A DNA stretch of 64,000 nucleotides from Sphingobium baderi. GTDB lineage: Bacteria; Pseudomonadota; Alphaproteobacteria; Sphingomonadales; Sphingomonadaceae. Both the position numbers and the translations under genes were made by a program. Shown here one piece after another: positions 9,523 to 20,503 of the stretch (its first letter is position 1; every line of letters starts with the position of its first letter). Location of the stretch: positions 3,428,501-3,492,500 of the forward strand of contig NZ_CP013264.1 in the NCBI RefSeq assembly GCF_001456115.1. Reading direction: 5' to 3'. Under the pieces are notes generated by a model. The model searched no databases and was not told the DNA's origin. It saw only the letters and a program-made list of their open reading frames with translations.

Positions 9523-9573
9523 GCGGACCGGCTGCGGCCGGACTTGGACCCGACCGGCTGCATTCCATAGCGA

Positions 9574-9843
9574 TCAGTTTGAGCGGCTATAGCCCGGCAG
9601 CTTGTCGAGCGTGACCCAGCCTTCGACATAATTGGCGTAGTAGAGGCCAAACAGCACCGCCGAAAGGATGGTCGCCCGCAAGACGACCACGCCAGGCCTG
9701 AAGTTGCTTGGGGCGCTGTCCGCCTGCCCTTCCCGCAAAATCTCCCCGGTTTCATCGGGCGTGCGAATGCCGAAGGGCAAGACGATGAACGCGCTGATCA
9801 CCCAGAACAGCACGTAAATGGCGAAGATGGCATACCAGTTCAT
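9574..9843 (-). CDS. DUF1467 family small membrane protein
   Basis: An 89-residue protein with a first membrane helix at about 3-25 (YAIFAIYVLFWVISAFIVLP) and a second at about 53-70. The motif LPFGIRTPDE between them is typical of the alphaproteobacterial DUF1467 family, whose function is not known. The start is 11 bases after the end of rnj on the same strand, so it is probably the last gene of the nuo-birA-coaX-rnj block. Confidence 0.85.
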   Translation of the reverse strand: MNWYAIFAIYVLFWVISAFIVLPFGIRTPDETGEILREGQADSAPSNFRPGVVVLRATILSAVLFGLYYANYVEGWVTLDKLPGYSRSN

Positions 9844-9854
9844 GGGAAACTCGA

Positions 9855-11492
9855 TTAGGCGCGAATGAGGAGGACGTCCACCACCGGCTTCTTACCGGTC
9901 CAGCGCGTCGCTGTCCGGCGGACGGCAAGGCGAATGCGTTCCCGCAATGCTTCCTCTTCCCGCGCACCCTTGGCAACCGCCTGGGCTGCCTCGGCAGCGG
10001 CTTCTTCCAGAAATGCAGCCTTATCCTCTTCGACCGGGACACCCTGCGTGCGAAGCGCCGGTTGCCCGACCACGCGTCCCTTCGAATCCACAGCCACCGC
10101 AACGCTGATCTGGCCATGCAAGGCTATCTTGCGCCGTTCATTCATGGTCGTGCCGTCAGCGGGCAGGATGACGTCGCCATCCAGCACAAGCCTGCCGCTC
10201 GCTTCATGACCGATGATTTCCGGGCCTCCGGGCGCCAACCGCAACAGATCGCCATTGGATTGCACCACGGCATTGCGGATGCCCAACGTCAGGCCCAGCC
10301 GGGCCTGCTCGGCCATGTGCCGACGCTCGCCATGGACAGGCAATAATATTTCCGGGCGAATCCAGCGATACATGGCTTCCAGTTCCGGCCGACCGGGATG
10401 GCCCGATACATGGACCTCGGCCTGTCTGTCCGTCACCATCAGCACGCCGCTGGTCGCCAGGGCGTTCTGGATACGACCGATTGCGATTTCATTGCCGGGA
10501 ATCTGCTTGGAGGAAAAGACGACCAGATCGCCTTCAGCCAGCTTGATAGGATGGGAATCGAAGGCAATGCGGGACAGGGCGGCACGCGCTTCTCCCTGCC
10601 CGCCAGTCGCCACGATCATCACTTCATTGCGTGGCAATGCCATCGCAGCGTCCCAATCGATCGTCGGCGGAAAATCCTTGAGATAGCCAGCGTTGCGCGC
10701 ATTGGAAATGATCCGGTCGAGCGAACGCCCGGCGACGCAAAGGCGACGGCCCGTCGCCACCGCGACCTCGCCAAGGGTCTGGAGGCGGGCGGCATTGGAC
10801 GCAAAGGTCGTGACCAGCACGCGTCCCTTAGCCCCGGATATGGTCGCCATCAGACCTTCGCGCACATCGCCTTCCGACCCGCTGGCTTCGGAATTGAACA
10901 CGTTGGTGCTGTCGCACACAAGGGCCAGCACGCCTTCGTCGCCGATCGCGGTCAACTCCTCCGGCGTCGATGGCGCGCCAAGCAGGGGCCGCTCATCCAG
11001 CTTCCAGTCGCCGGTGTGAAAGATGCGGCCGTAACGCGTGTCGATCAGCACCGCATTGCCTTCGGGGATCGAATGCGCCAGCGGCACATAACGGAAACCG
11101 AAGGGACCAAGCGCAAAGCTGCCCTCATTTTCGATGACGTTGAGTTCGACCTCCTGAACCAACCCTTCCTCTTCCAGCTTCAACCGGATAAGGCCCGCCG
11201 TGAACGGCGTGGCATAAAGCGGCACCCCGAGATCGGCGGCCAGATAGGGGATGGCTCCGATATGGTCTTCATGACCATGCGTCAGGACAATGCCCAACAG
11301 GTCATCCCGCCGCTCCTCGATAAAGGAGAGGTCTGGCAATATCAGTTCCACGCCGGGATAGGCAGGATCGGCGAAGGTCAGACCCAGGTCCACCATCACC
11401 CATTTTCCCTGGCAACCGTAAAGATTGACGTTCATGCCGATCTCTCCCGACCCGCCAAGGGCCAGGAAGAGCAGCTCGTCTCCGGGTGTCAT
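9855..11492 (-). CDS. rnj: Ribonuclease J
   Basis: A 545-residue metallo-beta-lactamase/beta-CASP nuclease acting in mRNA decay and rRNA maturation as a 5'-3' exonuclease and endonuclease. The zinc-binding motif HGHEDH is at residues 72-77 after LGGSGEIGMN, and the beta-CASP region follows, with the late VSGHPGRPEL and PVHGERRHM motifs. The start ATG shares one base with the stop of coaX (TAATG), so the two are coupled. RNase J next to coaX and birA is a common alphaproteobacterial order. Confidence 0.95.
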   Translation of the reverse strand: MTPGDELLFLALGGSGEIGMNVNLYGCQGKWVMVDLGLTFADPAYPGVELILPDLSFIEERRDDLLGIVLTHGHEDHIGAIPYLAADLGVPLYATPFTAGLIRLKLEEEGLVQEVELNVIENEGSFALGPFGFRYVPLAHSIPEGNAVLIDTRYGRIFHTGDWKLDERPLLGAPSTPEELTAIGDEGVLALVCDSTNVFNSEASGSEGDVREGLMATISGAKGRVLVTTFASNAARLQTLGEVAVATGRRLCVAGRSLDRIISNARNAGYLKDFPPTIDWDAAMALPRNEVMIVATGGQGEARAALSRIAFDSHPIKLAEGDLVVFSSKQIPGNEIAIGRIQNALATSGVLMVTDRQAEVHVSGHPGRPELEAMYRWIRPEILLPVHGERRHMAEQARLGLTLGIRNAVVQSNGDLLRLAPGGPEIIGHEASGRLVLDGDVILPADGTTMNERRKIALHGQISVAVAVDSKGRVVGQPALRTQGVPVEEDKAAFLEEAAAEAAQAVAKGAREEEALRERIRLAVRRTATRWTGKKPVVDVLLIRA

Positions 11493-12271
11493 TATGCTTG
11501 TTTACTCCGTTCGTGCAGCAGCGCCAGTCCCTGAATGGTCAGGTCGGGCGCGATGGCATCGAAAATATCGCTATTCTCATCAAAGAGGACCGCAAGGCCC
11601 CCCGTCGAAATCACTTTGGTCGGACGGCCGATTTCCGCACGCAAGCGGGCGACCAGTCCTTCCATCATCGCCACATAACCCCAGAATACGCCGATATGCA
11701 TCTGCGCTTCGGTAGTGCGACCAATAACTGATCGGTTCTCCGGCGGCGCGATCGCTATCTTGGGCAACTTCGCTGCCGCCGCGACCAGTGCGTCGAGAGA
11801 CAGGTTGATGCCTGCTGCGATGATGCCGCCCTTGTAAGCGCCCTTGTAATCCACCACGTCAAATGTCGTCGCGGTGCCGAAATCAATGACGATCAGATCG
11901 CCTTCGTAAAGATGGTGCGCCGCAATGGCATTTACAACCCGATCGGCGCCCACCGAAGAAGGTTGCTCGACATCCAGTTCCACGCCCCACTCCACTGGAG
12001 CATGGCCGGCGATCAGCGGTTCAACCTTGAAATATTTCTCAGCCAGCACCTGAAGATTATGGAGCGCACGCGGCACGACCGTTGCGATGATGACGGCGTC
12101 GACATCCCCGATCGCATAGCCTTCCAGCATCAGCAACTGGTTCAGCCACACGGCATATTCGTCCGCAGTCCGTCTGGGATCGGTCGCAATGCGCCAGCGC
12201 GCACGGATTTCCCCTTCACTCAGAAGCGCGAAAACGACGTTGGTATTGCCCGCGTCAATCGCGAGAAGCAT
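11492..12271 (-). CDS. coaX: Type III pantothenate kinase
   Basis: First step of CoA synthesis: phosphorylates pantothenate. The family N-terminus [17 protein letters not shown] fixes the start at 12271; an earlier in-frame start at 12334 would add 21 residues that overlap birA and look spurious. ASKHA-fold motifs are present: [21 protein letters not shown] and [12 protein letters not shown]. It is 259 residues long, usual for CoaX. It lies 16 bases after birA and overlaps rnj by one base. Confidence 0.93.
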   Translation of the reverse strand: MLLAIDAGNTNVVFALLSEGEIRARWRIATDPRRTADEYAVWLNQLLMLEGYAIGDVDAVIIATVVPRALHNLQVLAEKYFKVEPLIAGHAPVEWGVELDVEQPSSVGADRVVNAIAAHHLYEGDLIVIDFGTATTFDVVDYKGAYKGGIIAAGINLSLDALVAAAAKLPKIAIAPPENRSVIGRTTEAQMHIGVFWGYVAMMEGLVARLRAEIGRPTKVISTGGLAVLFDENSDIFDAIAPDLTIQGLALLHERSKQA

Positions 12272-12287
12272 GGCTGTTCCCCGAATA

Positions 12288-12995
12288 TCAGATGAGAAGG
12301 ATGTCGCCTGCATGAATGGCACGGGGATCGCCATTCGCCAAGCGCAGGATCAGCATGCCATCGCGATCCAATGTTTCGAAGCGCCCTTCCAATATGCTTC
12401 CATCAGGTTGGTTGACGCGCATGGCCGTGCCCGTAGCATGGGCATTGAGAAGCCAATGCGTTCGCACCGGATCAAGTCCTTGCGCGCGCCAGATGGCTAG
12501 CCAATGGGCGAACAACGCCGCCAACCTTTCAAGCAGGCCTTCCGCCTCAGCCTCTCCTGCGCCTTGTGCGGCCAGGGAGGTCACTGGCCTATCCAGATCC
12601 TTTGGATGCCCCTTCACATTGATCCCTATGCCCACAATAACTGCCTCTCCTGCCCTTTCCAGCAGGATACCGGCAATCTTCGCGCCATCGACCAATATGT
12701 CATTGGGCCATTTGATGCGCGCCTGCCCATCAGCCAAGGGCGCGATCAGCGCATGAACAGCATTGGCAGCCACCAACGCCAATGTGTGAGGCGCCGGGTC
12801 AAGCGCACGAAGGCGCACCAGCGTCGAGCAATAGAGATTGCCTTCCGGGCTTTCCCAAGACCGGCCCATGCGGCCACGCCCGCCGGTCTGCCGCCCCGCG
12901 CGGAGCCATGCTCCTTCGGATACGCCCTGCTCCACCCATGCCATCATATCGGCATTGGTGGAGCCGGTTTCCTCGACGAAGCGGATTTCGGTCAG
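12288..12995 (-). CDS. birA: Biotin--[acetyl-CoA-carboxylase] ligase, probable CTG start
   Basis: Attaches biotin to the carrier protein of acetyl-CoA carboxylase. Family motifs: biotin loop [18 protein letters not shown] and [17 protein letters not shown]. No N-terminal helix-turn-helix, so it is a monofunctional ligase. The first ATG (12947) would cut off the conserved strand before it; reading upstream in frame gives [14 protein letters not shown], a typical BirA start region. The frame is closed by TAG a few codons above and has no ATG, GTG or TTG, so the only candidate is the CTG at 12993-12995, overlapping the nuoN stop as CTGA. Coupled translation from nuoN is inferred. Confidence 0.85.
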   Translation of the reverse strand: MTEIRFVEETGSTNADMMAWVEQGVSEGAWLRAGRQTGGRGRMGRSWESPEGNLYCSTLVRLRALDPAPHTLALVAANAVHALIAPLADGQARIKWPNDILVDGAKIAGILLERAGEAVIVGIGINVKGHPKDLDRPVTSLAAQGAGEAEAEGLLERLAALFAHWLAIWRAQGLDPVRTHWLLNAHATGTAMRVNQPDGSILEGRFETLDRDGMLILRLANGDPRAIHAGDILLI

Positions 12996-14428
12996 AACAG
13001 CGACGCCGCCGCTGCCGCGCTAGCCTTATCCAGCACGGGGTTGAGCAGATAACCCAGCACGATCACGACGGCGCAAGCGGTCAGGATCATATTTTCGACC
13101 GCGCCGCCGCGCGCTTCATAAGCGGCTGCGGGTTCGTCGAAATAGATCGTCTTGATGATCTTCAGATAATAATAGGCGCCGATCACGGACGCCGCGATGC
13201 CGATTGCCGCAAGCGCCGCGAGATTGGCCGCCACAGCCGCATCGAACACCAGGAACTTCGCCCAAAAACCGAACAGCGGCGGGATGCCGGCCATGGAGAA
13301 CATGAAAATCGCAAACGCCGCCGACAGCCCCTTGCGCGATTGCGACAGACCCGCAAGGCTGGCGATCGTTTCGACTGGATTGCCCTCCGCATCGCGCATC
13401 TGCAGGATGCAGGCGAAGCTGCCGATCGTCATCAGCACATAGATCGCCATATAGCTCATCGTTGCGGCAACGCCTGCGGGCGTGCCTGCGGCGAGGCCGA
13501 TCAGCGCGAAGCCCACATTGTTGATTGACGAATAGGCCATCAGCCGCTTGATATTGGTCTGGCCGATTGCCGCCACGGCCCCGAAAATGATCGAGGCCAG
13601 CGCCACGAAGATCACGATCTGCTGCCAGTCAAGACCCGCCGGTCCCAGCGCCTCGATCGCGACGCGGACTGTCAGGGCGACCGCCGCAACCTTGGGTGCG
13701 CTGGCAAAGAAGGTAGTGACTGGCGTGGGCGCGCCCTCATAGACGTCTGGCGTCCACATGTGAAACGGCACCGCGCTGATCTTGAACGCCAGCCCTGCAA
13801 GAACGAAGACCAACCCGAACAGCTCACCCTTGGACACACCGTCCGACAGGGCGAGCGAAATGCCATCAAATGCCGTGCTGCCGGTAAAGCCGTAGAGCAG
13901 CGCCGTGCCGTAAAGCAGAATACCACTCGCCAGCGAACCCAGCACGAAATATTTAAGACCTGCCTCCGACGAACGCTCATCCTGACGCATGAAGCTCGCC
14001 AACACATAGGAGGCAAGGCTGTTCATCTCCAGACCGACATAGAGCGTGAGCATATCGCCCGCCGACACCATCATCCCCATACCGACGGCGGCGAACAGGA
14101 TGAGGACCGGATATTCCGCGCGAATGGTATGACCCACGGCAAAGAAGCGCGGGGCCAACAGGATCGCGGCTGCTGCGGCACCATAGATCAGCGCTTTGGC
14201 AAAGACCGAGAAAGCATCCGCCCGCACCAATCCATCAAAGGCATCAGGACCGTGTTCCAGAGAACAGCACAGGGCCACGCCCGCCACCGCAAGGATAATC
14301 ACGGAAAGCCAGTTTACGAAGCGCGCCATGCCCTCGCCGCCAAAGGCTGCGGTCAGGAGCAGCGCCAGTCCGCCAGCCGTCAGGATCAGTTCGGGCAGGA
14401 CCGCCAGAAGGGAAGCTGTATCGATCAT
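12992..14428 (-). CDS. nuoN: NADH-quinone oxidoreductase subunit N
   Basis: Membrane-arm antiporter-like subunit of respiratory complex I that takes part in proton pumping. It has 478 residues and about 14 hydrophobic helices; the KISAVPFHMWTPDVYEGAPTP region is the proton_antipo_M core with its conserved Lys. Last nuo gene of the block. The start overlaps the nuoM stop by one base, and the stop overlaps the presumed birA start. Confidence 0.96.
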   Translation of the reverse strand: MIDTASLLAVLPELILTAGGLALLLTAAFGGEGMARFVNWLSVIILAVAGVALCCSLEHGPDAFDGLVRADAFSVFAKALIYGAAAAAILLAPRFFAVGHTIRAEYPVLILFAAVGMGMMVSAGDMLTLYVGLEMNSLASYVLASFMRQDERSSEAGLKYFVLGSLASGILLYGTALLYGFTGSTAFDGISLALSDGVSKGELFGLVFVLAGLAFKISAVPFHMWTPDVYEGAPTPVTTFFASAPKVAAVALTVRVAIEALGPAGLDWQQIVIFVALASIIFGAVAAIGQTNIKRLMAYSSINNVGFALIGLAAGTPAGVAATMSYMAIYVLMTIGSFACILQMRDAEGNPVETIASLAGLSQSRKGLSAAFAIFMFSMAGIPPLFGFWAKFLVFDAAVAANLAALAAIGIAASVIGAYYYLKIIKTIYFDEPAAAYEARGGAVENMILTACAVVIVLGYLLNPVLDKASAAAAASLF

Positions 14429-15984
14429 CAGTGCGCCTCCCCATGCGCGGCAACTTCTTCATGGACCGCACCTTCTCCAACCGGCTTGGGCGCACCCATC
14501 TCAATCTTGGAATCTCCCGCTGGAGCGGCGGATGCGAGGCGCGCTTCCAGCGCATGAATGGCAGGACGCATGGGCGCGAGGAAACTTTCCGGATAAACCC
14601 CCATCCACAGCACGACCGCGGCAATGGGCGCGAGCAGCGCGACTTCCCTGACCGACAGGTCGGGCATAGCCGCCGCATCGGCATTCTTCTGTTCGCCATA
14701 GCAGATGCGACGATAGAGATAGAGCATATAGGCCGCCCCAAGGATGATGCCGGACGTGCCGACCAGAGCCGCCCAGGTCGAAACCTGATAGACCCCCATC
14801 AGCGACAGGAACTCACCCACGAAGTTGCTGGTGCCCGGCAGGCCGACCGCCGCCATCGTGAACAGCAGGAACAGCACCGCATATTTAGGCATGTTGATGG
14901 CCAGCCCGCCATAACGCGCGATCTCCCGCGTGTGCAGGCGATCATAGATCACGCCGACGCACAGGAACAATGCGCCCGACACGAGGCCGTGTCCCAGCAT
15001 CACCATCATCGAGCCTTCCAGACCCGCCTGATTGAAGGCGAACAGGCCCAGCGTCACGATTGCCATATGCGCGACCGAGGAATAAGCGATCAGCTTCTTC
15101 ATGTCCGACTGCACCAGCGCGACGAGGCTGGTGTAGACCACCGCCACCATCGACAGGCCCCAGACCAGCGGCGCGAGTTGCGCGGATGCCTCCGGAAACA
15201 TGGGCAGCGAGAAGCGGATGAACCCGTAACCGCCCATCTTGAGGAGCACGCCCGCCAGAATGACGGAACCGGCGGTCGGCGCCTGAACGTGCGCGTCGGG
15301 AAGCCAGGTATGGACCGGCCACATCGGCATCTTGACGGCAAAGCTCGCGAAGAAGGCCAGCCATAGCCATATCTCGACATGCGGATCGAAATTATAGGCC
15401 ATCAGTGCGGGGATTTCGGTCGTCCCGGCTTCATGCACCATCCACATCATCGCGATCAGCATCAGCACCGAGCCGAGCAGCGTATAGAGGAAGAACTTGT
15501 AGGAGGCATAGATGCGGTCCGCGCCGCCCCAGATGCCGATGATGAGATACATCGGAATAAGGCCCGCTTCGAACATGATGTAGAAGAGATAGAGATCCTG
15601 CGCCGTGAAGACGCCGATCATCAGCACCTCCATGAACAGGAAAGCAGCCATATATTCGCCGACCCGCTTCTCGATCGCCTGCCAGCTCGCGCCGATGCAG
15701 ATCGGCATCAGGAATACGGTGAGCGCGATCAGCATCAGGGCGATGCCGTCAATCCCCAAGGCCCAGGCAAAGCGCCCGAAGATCGGGGCATATTCCTGGA
15801 ACTGCCATTGCGGCGCGCTGGCCGACTGGTCGAAGTTGATCCACAGCACGATGCCCAGCACCAGATCGGCCAGCGTCGCCAGCAGAGCGATCCAGCGCGC
15901 CTGCTGAGCGCCCGCGAACAGACAGGCGATGGCCCCCGCCATCGGCACTGCCATCATCAGGGAAAGGATGGGGAAGCCGTCCAT
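14428..15984 (-). CDS. nuoM: NADH-quinone oxidoreductase subunit M
   Basis: Antiporter-like membrane subunit of complex I, 518 residues, about 14 helices. The core shows PMWPVHTWLPDAHVQAPTAG with the conserved lysine just before it (VKMP) and the discontinuous-helix glutamate region MFEAGLIPMYLIIGIWGG. One-base overlaps with nuoL and nuoN. A short charged C-terminal tail (about 490-518) is rich in Ala, Glu and His. Confidence 0.96.
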   Translation of the reverse strand: MDGFPILSLMMAVPMAGAIACLFAGAQQARWIALLATLADLVLGIVLWINFDQSASAPQWQFQEYAPIFGRFAWALGIDGIALMLIALTVFLMPICIGASWQAIEKRVGEYMAAFLFMEVLMIGVFTAQDLYLFYIMFEAGLIPMYLIIGIWGGADRIYASYKFFLYTLLGSVLMLIAMMWMVHEAGTTEIPALMAYNFDPHVEIWLWLAFFASFAVKMPMWPVHTWLPDAHVQAPTAGSVILAGVLLKMGGYGFIRFSLPMFPEASAQLAPLVWGLSMVAVVYTSLVALVQSDMKKLIAYSSVAHMAIVTLGLFAFNQAGLEGSMMVMLGHGLVSGALFLCVGVIYDRLHTREIARYGGLAINMPKYAVLFLLFTMAAVGLPGTSNFVGEFLSLMGVYQVSTWAALVGTSGIILGAAYMLYLYRRICYGEQKNADAAAMPDLSVREVALLAPIAAVVLWMGVYPESFLAPMRPAIHALEARLASAAPAGDSKIEMGAPKPVGEGAVHEEVAAHGEAH

Positions 15985-18017
15985 TATCGTGTCATCGCCC
16001 AGGTTGCGGCCGCGGCGAGGCCGATCAGCATCACCAGCGCGTATGTGTAGAGGTAGCCGGACTGAAGCCGGCGGGTGACTTTGTTGCCCTGCACGACCAG
16101 CGCAGCGAGACCGTTCGGCCCGAAGCGGTCGATGAAGCCGATGTCACCGAACTTCCAGAAGAAGCGACCGATGGCAAAGGCAGGCTTCACGAAGAGCACA
16201 TGATACAGCTCGTCGAAATACCATTTGTTGAGCAGGAACTGATAGAGCACGCCGAACTGCGCGACGAAACGCCGCGGCCAATCTGTATGCTTGATGTAGC
16301 TCAGCCAGGCGATCAGCAGGCCGGCCAGCATCACCGTGAAGGGACCGAATTTGACCCAGGTCGGCACTTCATGGCTCGCATGCATCAGATGGCTGTCGAA
16401 CGCCAGGGCGCCCTTCCAAAACGCGACGCCACCTTCCGGACCGATGAACTGGTCATGGAAGATGAAGCCCGCGAACACCGCACCAAGGGCCAGCACGACC
16501 AAGGGCACCAACATGACCCAAGGGCTTTCGTGCGGATGATAGCCCGCCGTGCCCGTCGCCGCATGACCATGGTCATGACCGTCATGTTGGGTCTCTTCAT
16601 CCGCCCCCTCATGATGGCCATGGACCGCGTGCTGGATATGCTCGGACGCAGCCCAGCGCGGCTTGCCGAAGAAGGTCAGGAACACCAGACGCCAGCTATA
16701 GAAGCTGGTGAGCAGCGCCGCGAACACGCCGACCAGATAAGCGCCCACGCCCGAACCGCCCGAAGCATAGGCCGCTTCGAGGATGCCGTCCTTCGAATAG
16801 AAGCCCGCAAAACCGATCCCGGCCAGCGGCAGGCCGACGCCCGTGATGGCGAGCGTTCCCAGCGTCATCGTCCAGAAGGTGATCGGGATCTCCTTCCGCA
16901 GGCCGCCATAGTAGCGCATGTCCTGCTCATGGTGCATCGCATGGATCACCGAACCCGCGCCCAGGAACAGCAGCGCCTTGAAGAAGGCGTGGGTGAAGAG
17001 ATGGAACATCGCCGCGCCATAGGCGCCGACGCCCGCCGCGAAGAACATGTAGCCGAGCTGCGAACAGGTCGAATAGGCGATGACGCGCTTGATGTCGTTC
17101 TGCACCGTGCCGACCGTCGCCGCGAAGAGACAGGTCGCAGCCCCAATGAATGTCACGAAGCCCAGCGCCGTCGGCGATGTTTCGAACATCGGCGAGAGGC
17201 GGCACACCATGAACACACCCGCCGTCACCATGGTCGCCGCGTGGATCAGCGCCGACACCGGGGTCGGCCCCTCCATCGCGTCCGGCAGCCAGGTGTGCAG
17301 GCCAAGCTGCGCCGACTTGCCCATCGCGCCGATGAACAGCAGCAGGCAAAGCACGGTCATGGTGTCGAAACGGTGGCCCAGGAACCCGATGGTCGAACCG
17401 GCCATGGACGGCGCGGCTTCCAGGATTTCCGGGATCGAGATGGTGTTGAACACCAGATAGGTGCCGAAAATGCCCATCATGAAACCAAGATCGCCGACGC
17501 GGTTGACGACGAACGCCTTGATCGCAGCGGCGTTGGCGGAGGGCTTGCGGAACCAGAAGCCGATGAGGAGATAGGACGCCAGACCGACGCCTTCCCAGCC
17601 GAAGAACATCTGGAGCAGGTTGTTCGCCGTCACCAGCATCAGCATCGCGAAGGTAAACAGCGACAGATAGGCAAAGAAACGCGGCTGATCCGGCTCCTCG
17701 TCCATATAGCCCCAGCTATAGAGGTGGACGAGGCTCGACACGCTGGTGACGACGACCAGCATCACGGCGGTCATCGTATCAACGCGCAGCGCCCATTGAG
17801 CATCGAAGCTGCCCGACTGAATCCAAGTGAAGACCGGCGCGACATAGGGTTCGGCCTGGCCGGTCAGAAAGCTGATAAAGATCGGCCAGCTCAACGCGCA
17901 GCTGATAAACAGCGCGCCGGTGGTGATGATCTTCGCGGGTAGCTTGCCCAAAGCCTTGTTGCCAAGGCCGGCGATGGCAGCAGCCAGCAGCGGGAGAAGG
18001 ACGATAAGCTGGATCAT
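15984..18017 (-). CDS. nuoL: NADH-quinone oxidoreductase subunit L
   Basis: Distal antiporter-like subunit of complex I, 677 residues, with the long amphipathic lateral helix near the C-terminus. The core motif [20 protein letters not shown] is present. A loop at about residues 455-495 is very rich in His (HAVHGHHEG, then [11 protein letters not shown] and HPHES), which is longer and more His-rich than in E. coli NuoL. It starts 10 bases after nuoK. Confidence 0.96.
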   Translation of the reverse strand: MIQLIVLLPLLAAAIAGLGNKALGKLPAKIITTGALFISCALSWPIFISFLTGQAEPYVAPVFTWIQSGSFDAQWALRVDTMTAVMLVVVTSVSSLVHLYSWGYMDEEPDQPRFFAYLSLFTFAMLMLVTANNLLQMFFGWEGVGLASYLLIGFWFRKPSANAAAIKAFVVNRVGDLGFMMGIFGTYLVFNTISIPEILEAAPSMAGSTIGFLGHRFDTMTVLCLLLFIGAMGKSAQLGLHTWLPDAMEGPTPVSALIHAATMVTAGVFMVCRLSPMFETSPTALGFVTFIGAATCLFAATVGTVQNDIKRVIAYSTCSQLGYMFFAAGVGAYGAAMFHLFTHAFFKALLFLGAGSVIHAMHHEQDMRYYGGLRKEIPITFWTMTLGTLAITGVGLPLAGIGFAGFYSKDGILEAAYASGGSGVGAYLVGVFAALLTSFYSWRLVFLTFFGKPRWAASEHIQHAVHGHHEGADEETQHDGHDHGHAATGTAGYHPHESPWVMLVPLVVLALGAVFAGFIFHDQFIGPEGGVAFWKGALAFDSHLMHASHEVPTWVKFGPFTVMLAGLLIAWLSYIKHTDWPRRFVAQFGVLYQFLLNKWYFDELYHVLFVKPAFAIGRFFWKFGDIGFIDRFGPNGLAALVVQGNKVTRRLQSGYLYTYALVMLIGLAAAATWAMTR

Positions 18018-18027
18018 GGGTTCAGGC

Positions 18028-18333
18028 TCAGCCCTTCATCCGGTTGACATCATCGACGGCAATGGTGCCCCGACCGCGGAAATAGATAACGAGGATGGCA
18101 AGGCCGATGGCCGCCTCACCCGCCGCGACGGTCAGCACGAACATGCTGAACACCTGCCCCACCAGATCGCCCAGAAAAGCGCTGAAAGCGACGAAGTTGA
18201 TGTTCACGCTGAGCAGGATCAACTCGATCGCCATCAGGATGATGATGACATTCTTGCGATTGATGAAGATGCCGAGCACGCCCATCACGAACAGGATCGC
18301 GCTGACCACCATATAGTGCTGAAGACCGATCAC
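18028..18333 (-). CDS. nuoK: NADH-quinone oxidoreductase subunit K
   Basis: Small membrane subunit of complex I with three helices, 101 residues. The conserved glutamates of helices 2 and 3 are visible in [19 protein letters not shown] and [14 protein letters not shown]. Start ATG overlaps the nuoJ stop by four bases. Confidence 0.96.
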   Translation of the reverse strand: MIGLQHYMVVSAILFVMGVLGIFINRKNVIIILMAIELILLSVNINFVAFSAFLGDLVGQVFSMFVLTVAAGEAAIGLAILVIYFRGRGTIAVDDVNRMKG

Positions 18334-18941
18334 AGCTCCACCCCCTGCCCCACGGGCTGATTGACGTTACGGATCGCCTCTTCCGGACGGCGGCGGTTCT
18401 GGCGCGCGATGTTCTGGCCGCGCACGCCGCCACGGGCGCGATGGGTCAGCACGATGGCGCCGATCATCGCGACCAGCAGGATGATGCCCGCCGCTTCGAA
18501 CAGGAAGATATAGCGGGTGTAGAGCAGCCCGCCGATCGCCTGGATATTGCTCAGTTCCGGGTTCACCGGCGCGGCGCGCTGGGCCAGTTCGATAGGCCCG
18601 GCGCTCCAGATGCCGATGCCCAGCACGATCTCGGCCAGCAGCACCAGCGCGATCAACATGCCGAAGGGCAGATAATCGACGAAACCGGCACGCAATTCCG
18701 CGAAGTCGATGTCGAGCATCATGACCACGAACAGGAACAGCACGGCGACCGCCCCCACATAGACGATGACAAGCAGCATCGCGATGAACTCGGCGCCCAG
18801 CAGGACCATCAGGCCCGCCGCGTTGAAGAACGCCAGGATCAGCCACAGCACCGAATGAACCGGATTGCGCGACAGGATCGTCAGCGCGCCGCTGCACACC
18901 ACGAGCGCGGCGAACAGGTAAAAGGCGAAGACGTGAATCAC
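18330..18941 (-). CDS. nuoJ: NADH-quinone oxidoreductase subunit J
   Basis: Membrane subunit of complex I, 203 residues, five helices. [20 protein letters not shown] is the conserved third helix with its pi-bulge region. The polar C-terminus [19 protein letters not shown] is typical of alphaproteobacterial NuoJ. The 30-base gap to nuoI is the largest inside the nuo set. Confidence 0.96.
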   Translation of the reverse strand: MIHVFAFYLFAALVVCSGALTILSRNPVHSVLWLILAFFNAAGLMVLLGAEFIAMLLVIVYVGAVAVLFLFVVMMLDIDFAELRAGFVDYLPFGMLIALVLLAEIVLGIGIWSAGPIELAQRAAPVNPELSNIQAIGGLLYTRYIFLFEAAGIILLVAMIGAIVLTHRARGGVRGQNIARQNRRRPEEAIRNVNQPVGQGVEL

Positions 18942-18971
18942 AGGACCATTATCCCCTTCGGCGGCTGCGGC

Positions 18972-19457
18972 TTAACGGTAAGGCGCGTCGGCGGCAAGGT
19001 TCGCGGCAATGGCCCGTTCCCACTTGTCCCCGTTTTCAAGGAGCTTGGCCTTGTCATAGATCAGCTCCTCGCGCGTTTCCGTTGCGAATTCGAAATTAGG
19101 CCCTTCGACCACAGCGTCCACCGGGCAGGCTTCCTGACAGAAACCGCAATAGATGCACTTGGTCATGTCGATGTCGTAGCGCGTCGTGCGGCGGCTGCCG
19201 TCCTCGCGCGGCTGCGCCTCGATGGTGATCGCCTGCGCGGGGCAGATCGCCTCGCACAGCTTGCACGCGATGCAGCGTTCCTCCCCATTGGGATAGCGGC
19301 GCAGAACATGCTCCCCGCGAAAACGGGGCGAGATCGGGTTTTTCTCATGCGGGTAGTTGATCGTCGCCTTGGGCTTGAAGAAATATTTCAAGGTCAGCCA
19401 ATGCGCCTTCACAAACTCCCACAGGGTGAAGCTCTTGATGTAGTAACCGAGGCTCAT
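18972..19457 (-). CDS. nuoI: NADH-quinone oxidoreductase subunit I
   Basis: Peripheral-arm ferredoxin-like subunit carrying clusters N6a and N6b. Two CxxCxxCxxxCP motifs are seen: [12 protein letters not shown] and [12 protein letters not shown]. It has 161 residues, as in mitochondrial TYKY-type proteins. Start overlaps the nuoH stop by four bases. Confidence 0.97.
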   Translation of the reverse strand: MSLGYYIKSFTLWEFVKAHWLTLKYFFKPKATINYPHEKNPISPRFRGEHVLRRYPNGEERCIACKLCEAICPAQAITIEAQPREDGSRRTTRYDIDMTKCIYCGFCQEACPVDAVVEGPNFEFATETREELIYDKAKLLENGDKWERAIAANLAADAPYR

Positions 19458-20503
19458 TGTGCGCCTCCATAGCGCGTCAGCATGAGGAAGCCCGACACCA
19501 GGAAGACAAACAGCAGCGAGGTCGGCAGGAAGATTTTCCAGCCCAGCCGCATCAACTGGTCATAGCGGTAGCGAGGCACCGTCGCCTTCACCCAGGAGAA
19601 GACGAAGAAGAAGAACAGTATCTTGGCGAACAGCCAGAGGATGCCTGGCACATAATAGAGCGGCGCCCAATCGAACGGCGGCAGATAACCGCCCCAGAAC
19701 AGGATGGCGTTGAGCGCACACATCAACAGCACGTTCGCATATTCGCCCAGCCAATAGAGGGCAAAGGACATGGACGAATATTCAGTCTGATAGCCCGCGA
19801 CCAGCTCGGACTCCGCTTCGGTGAGATCGAACGGAGCACGCGCCGTTTCCGCCATGGCAGAGATCAGGAAGATGATTGCCATCGGGAACAGCAACGGATT
19901 GAAACCATGGCCGTTCAGAAAACCATAATAGCCCTTCTGGCTTTCAACGATGGTCGAGAGGTTGAAGCTGCCGGCCCACAGCACGACGGTGATCAGGATG
20001 AAGCCGATCGAGACTTCATAGGAGATCATCTGCGCGCTGGCGCGGATCGCGGAATAAAAGGGATATTTGGAATTCGATGCCCAGCCCGCAAGCACGATGC
20101 CGTAAACGCCAAGGGACGAAACCGCGAGGATATAAAGCAGGCCGACATTGATGTTCGCCAACACCACGCCCACCTGGAACGGGATCACCGCCCAGGCCAT
20201 CAAGGCTATTGTGAAGGTGATGATCGGCGCGATGATGAACAGGGTTCTGTTCGCGGCCGATGGAATGATGGTTTCCTGGAGGAACACCTTGGCTCCATCC
20301 GCGAAGGACTGGAGCAAGCCGAAGGGACCGACGACGTTCGGGCCACGGCGCAGCGCCATCGCCGCCCAGATCTTGCGGTCGGCGTAGATGATCATCGCCA
20401 CAGCCAGCATCAGCGGCAGGGCGATCAGCAGGATGCCGATGACCGTGGAAAGCAGCCATGCGCCATCATAAGGCAGGCCGAGATTCTGGAAAAAAGCGGT
20501 CAT
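19454..20503 (-). CDS. nuoH: NADH-quinone oxidoreductase subunit H
   Basis: Membrane subunit of complex I forming the quinone entry chamber, 349 residues, eight helices. Conserved features: [22 protein letters not shown] near the N-terminus and the acidic loop [20 protein letters not shown] that couples quinone reduction to proton pumping. Four-base overlaps with nuoG and nuoI. Confidence 0.97.
   Translation of the reverse strand: MTAFFQNLGLPYDGAWLLSTVIGILLIALPLMLAVAMIIYADRKIWAAMALRRGPNVVGPFGLLQSFADGAKVFLQETIIPSAANRTLFIIAPIITFTIALMAWAVIPFQVGVVLANINVGLLYILAVSSLGVYGIVLAGWASNSKYPFYSAIRASAQMISYEVSIGFILITVVLWAGSFNLSTIVESQKGYYGFLNGHGFNPLLFPMAIIFLISAMAETARAPFDLTEAESELVAGYQTEYSSMSFALYWLGEYANVLLMCALNAILFWGGYLPPFDWAPLYYVPGILWLFAKILFFFFVFSWVKATVPRYRYDQLMRLGWKIFLPTSLLFVFLVSGFLMLTRYGGAQ

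Noticed and set aside
16200..17942. Long plus-strand open frame opposite nuoL (about 580 residues)
   Set aside because: Antisense shadow of nuoL, full of Arg, His and Gln and with no domain; nuoL is certain.
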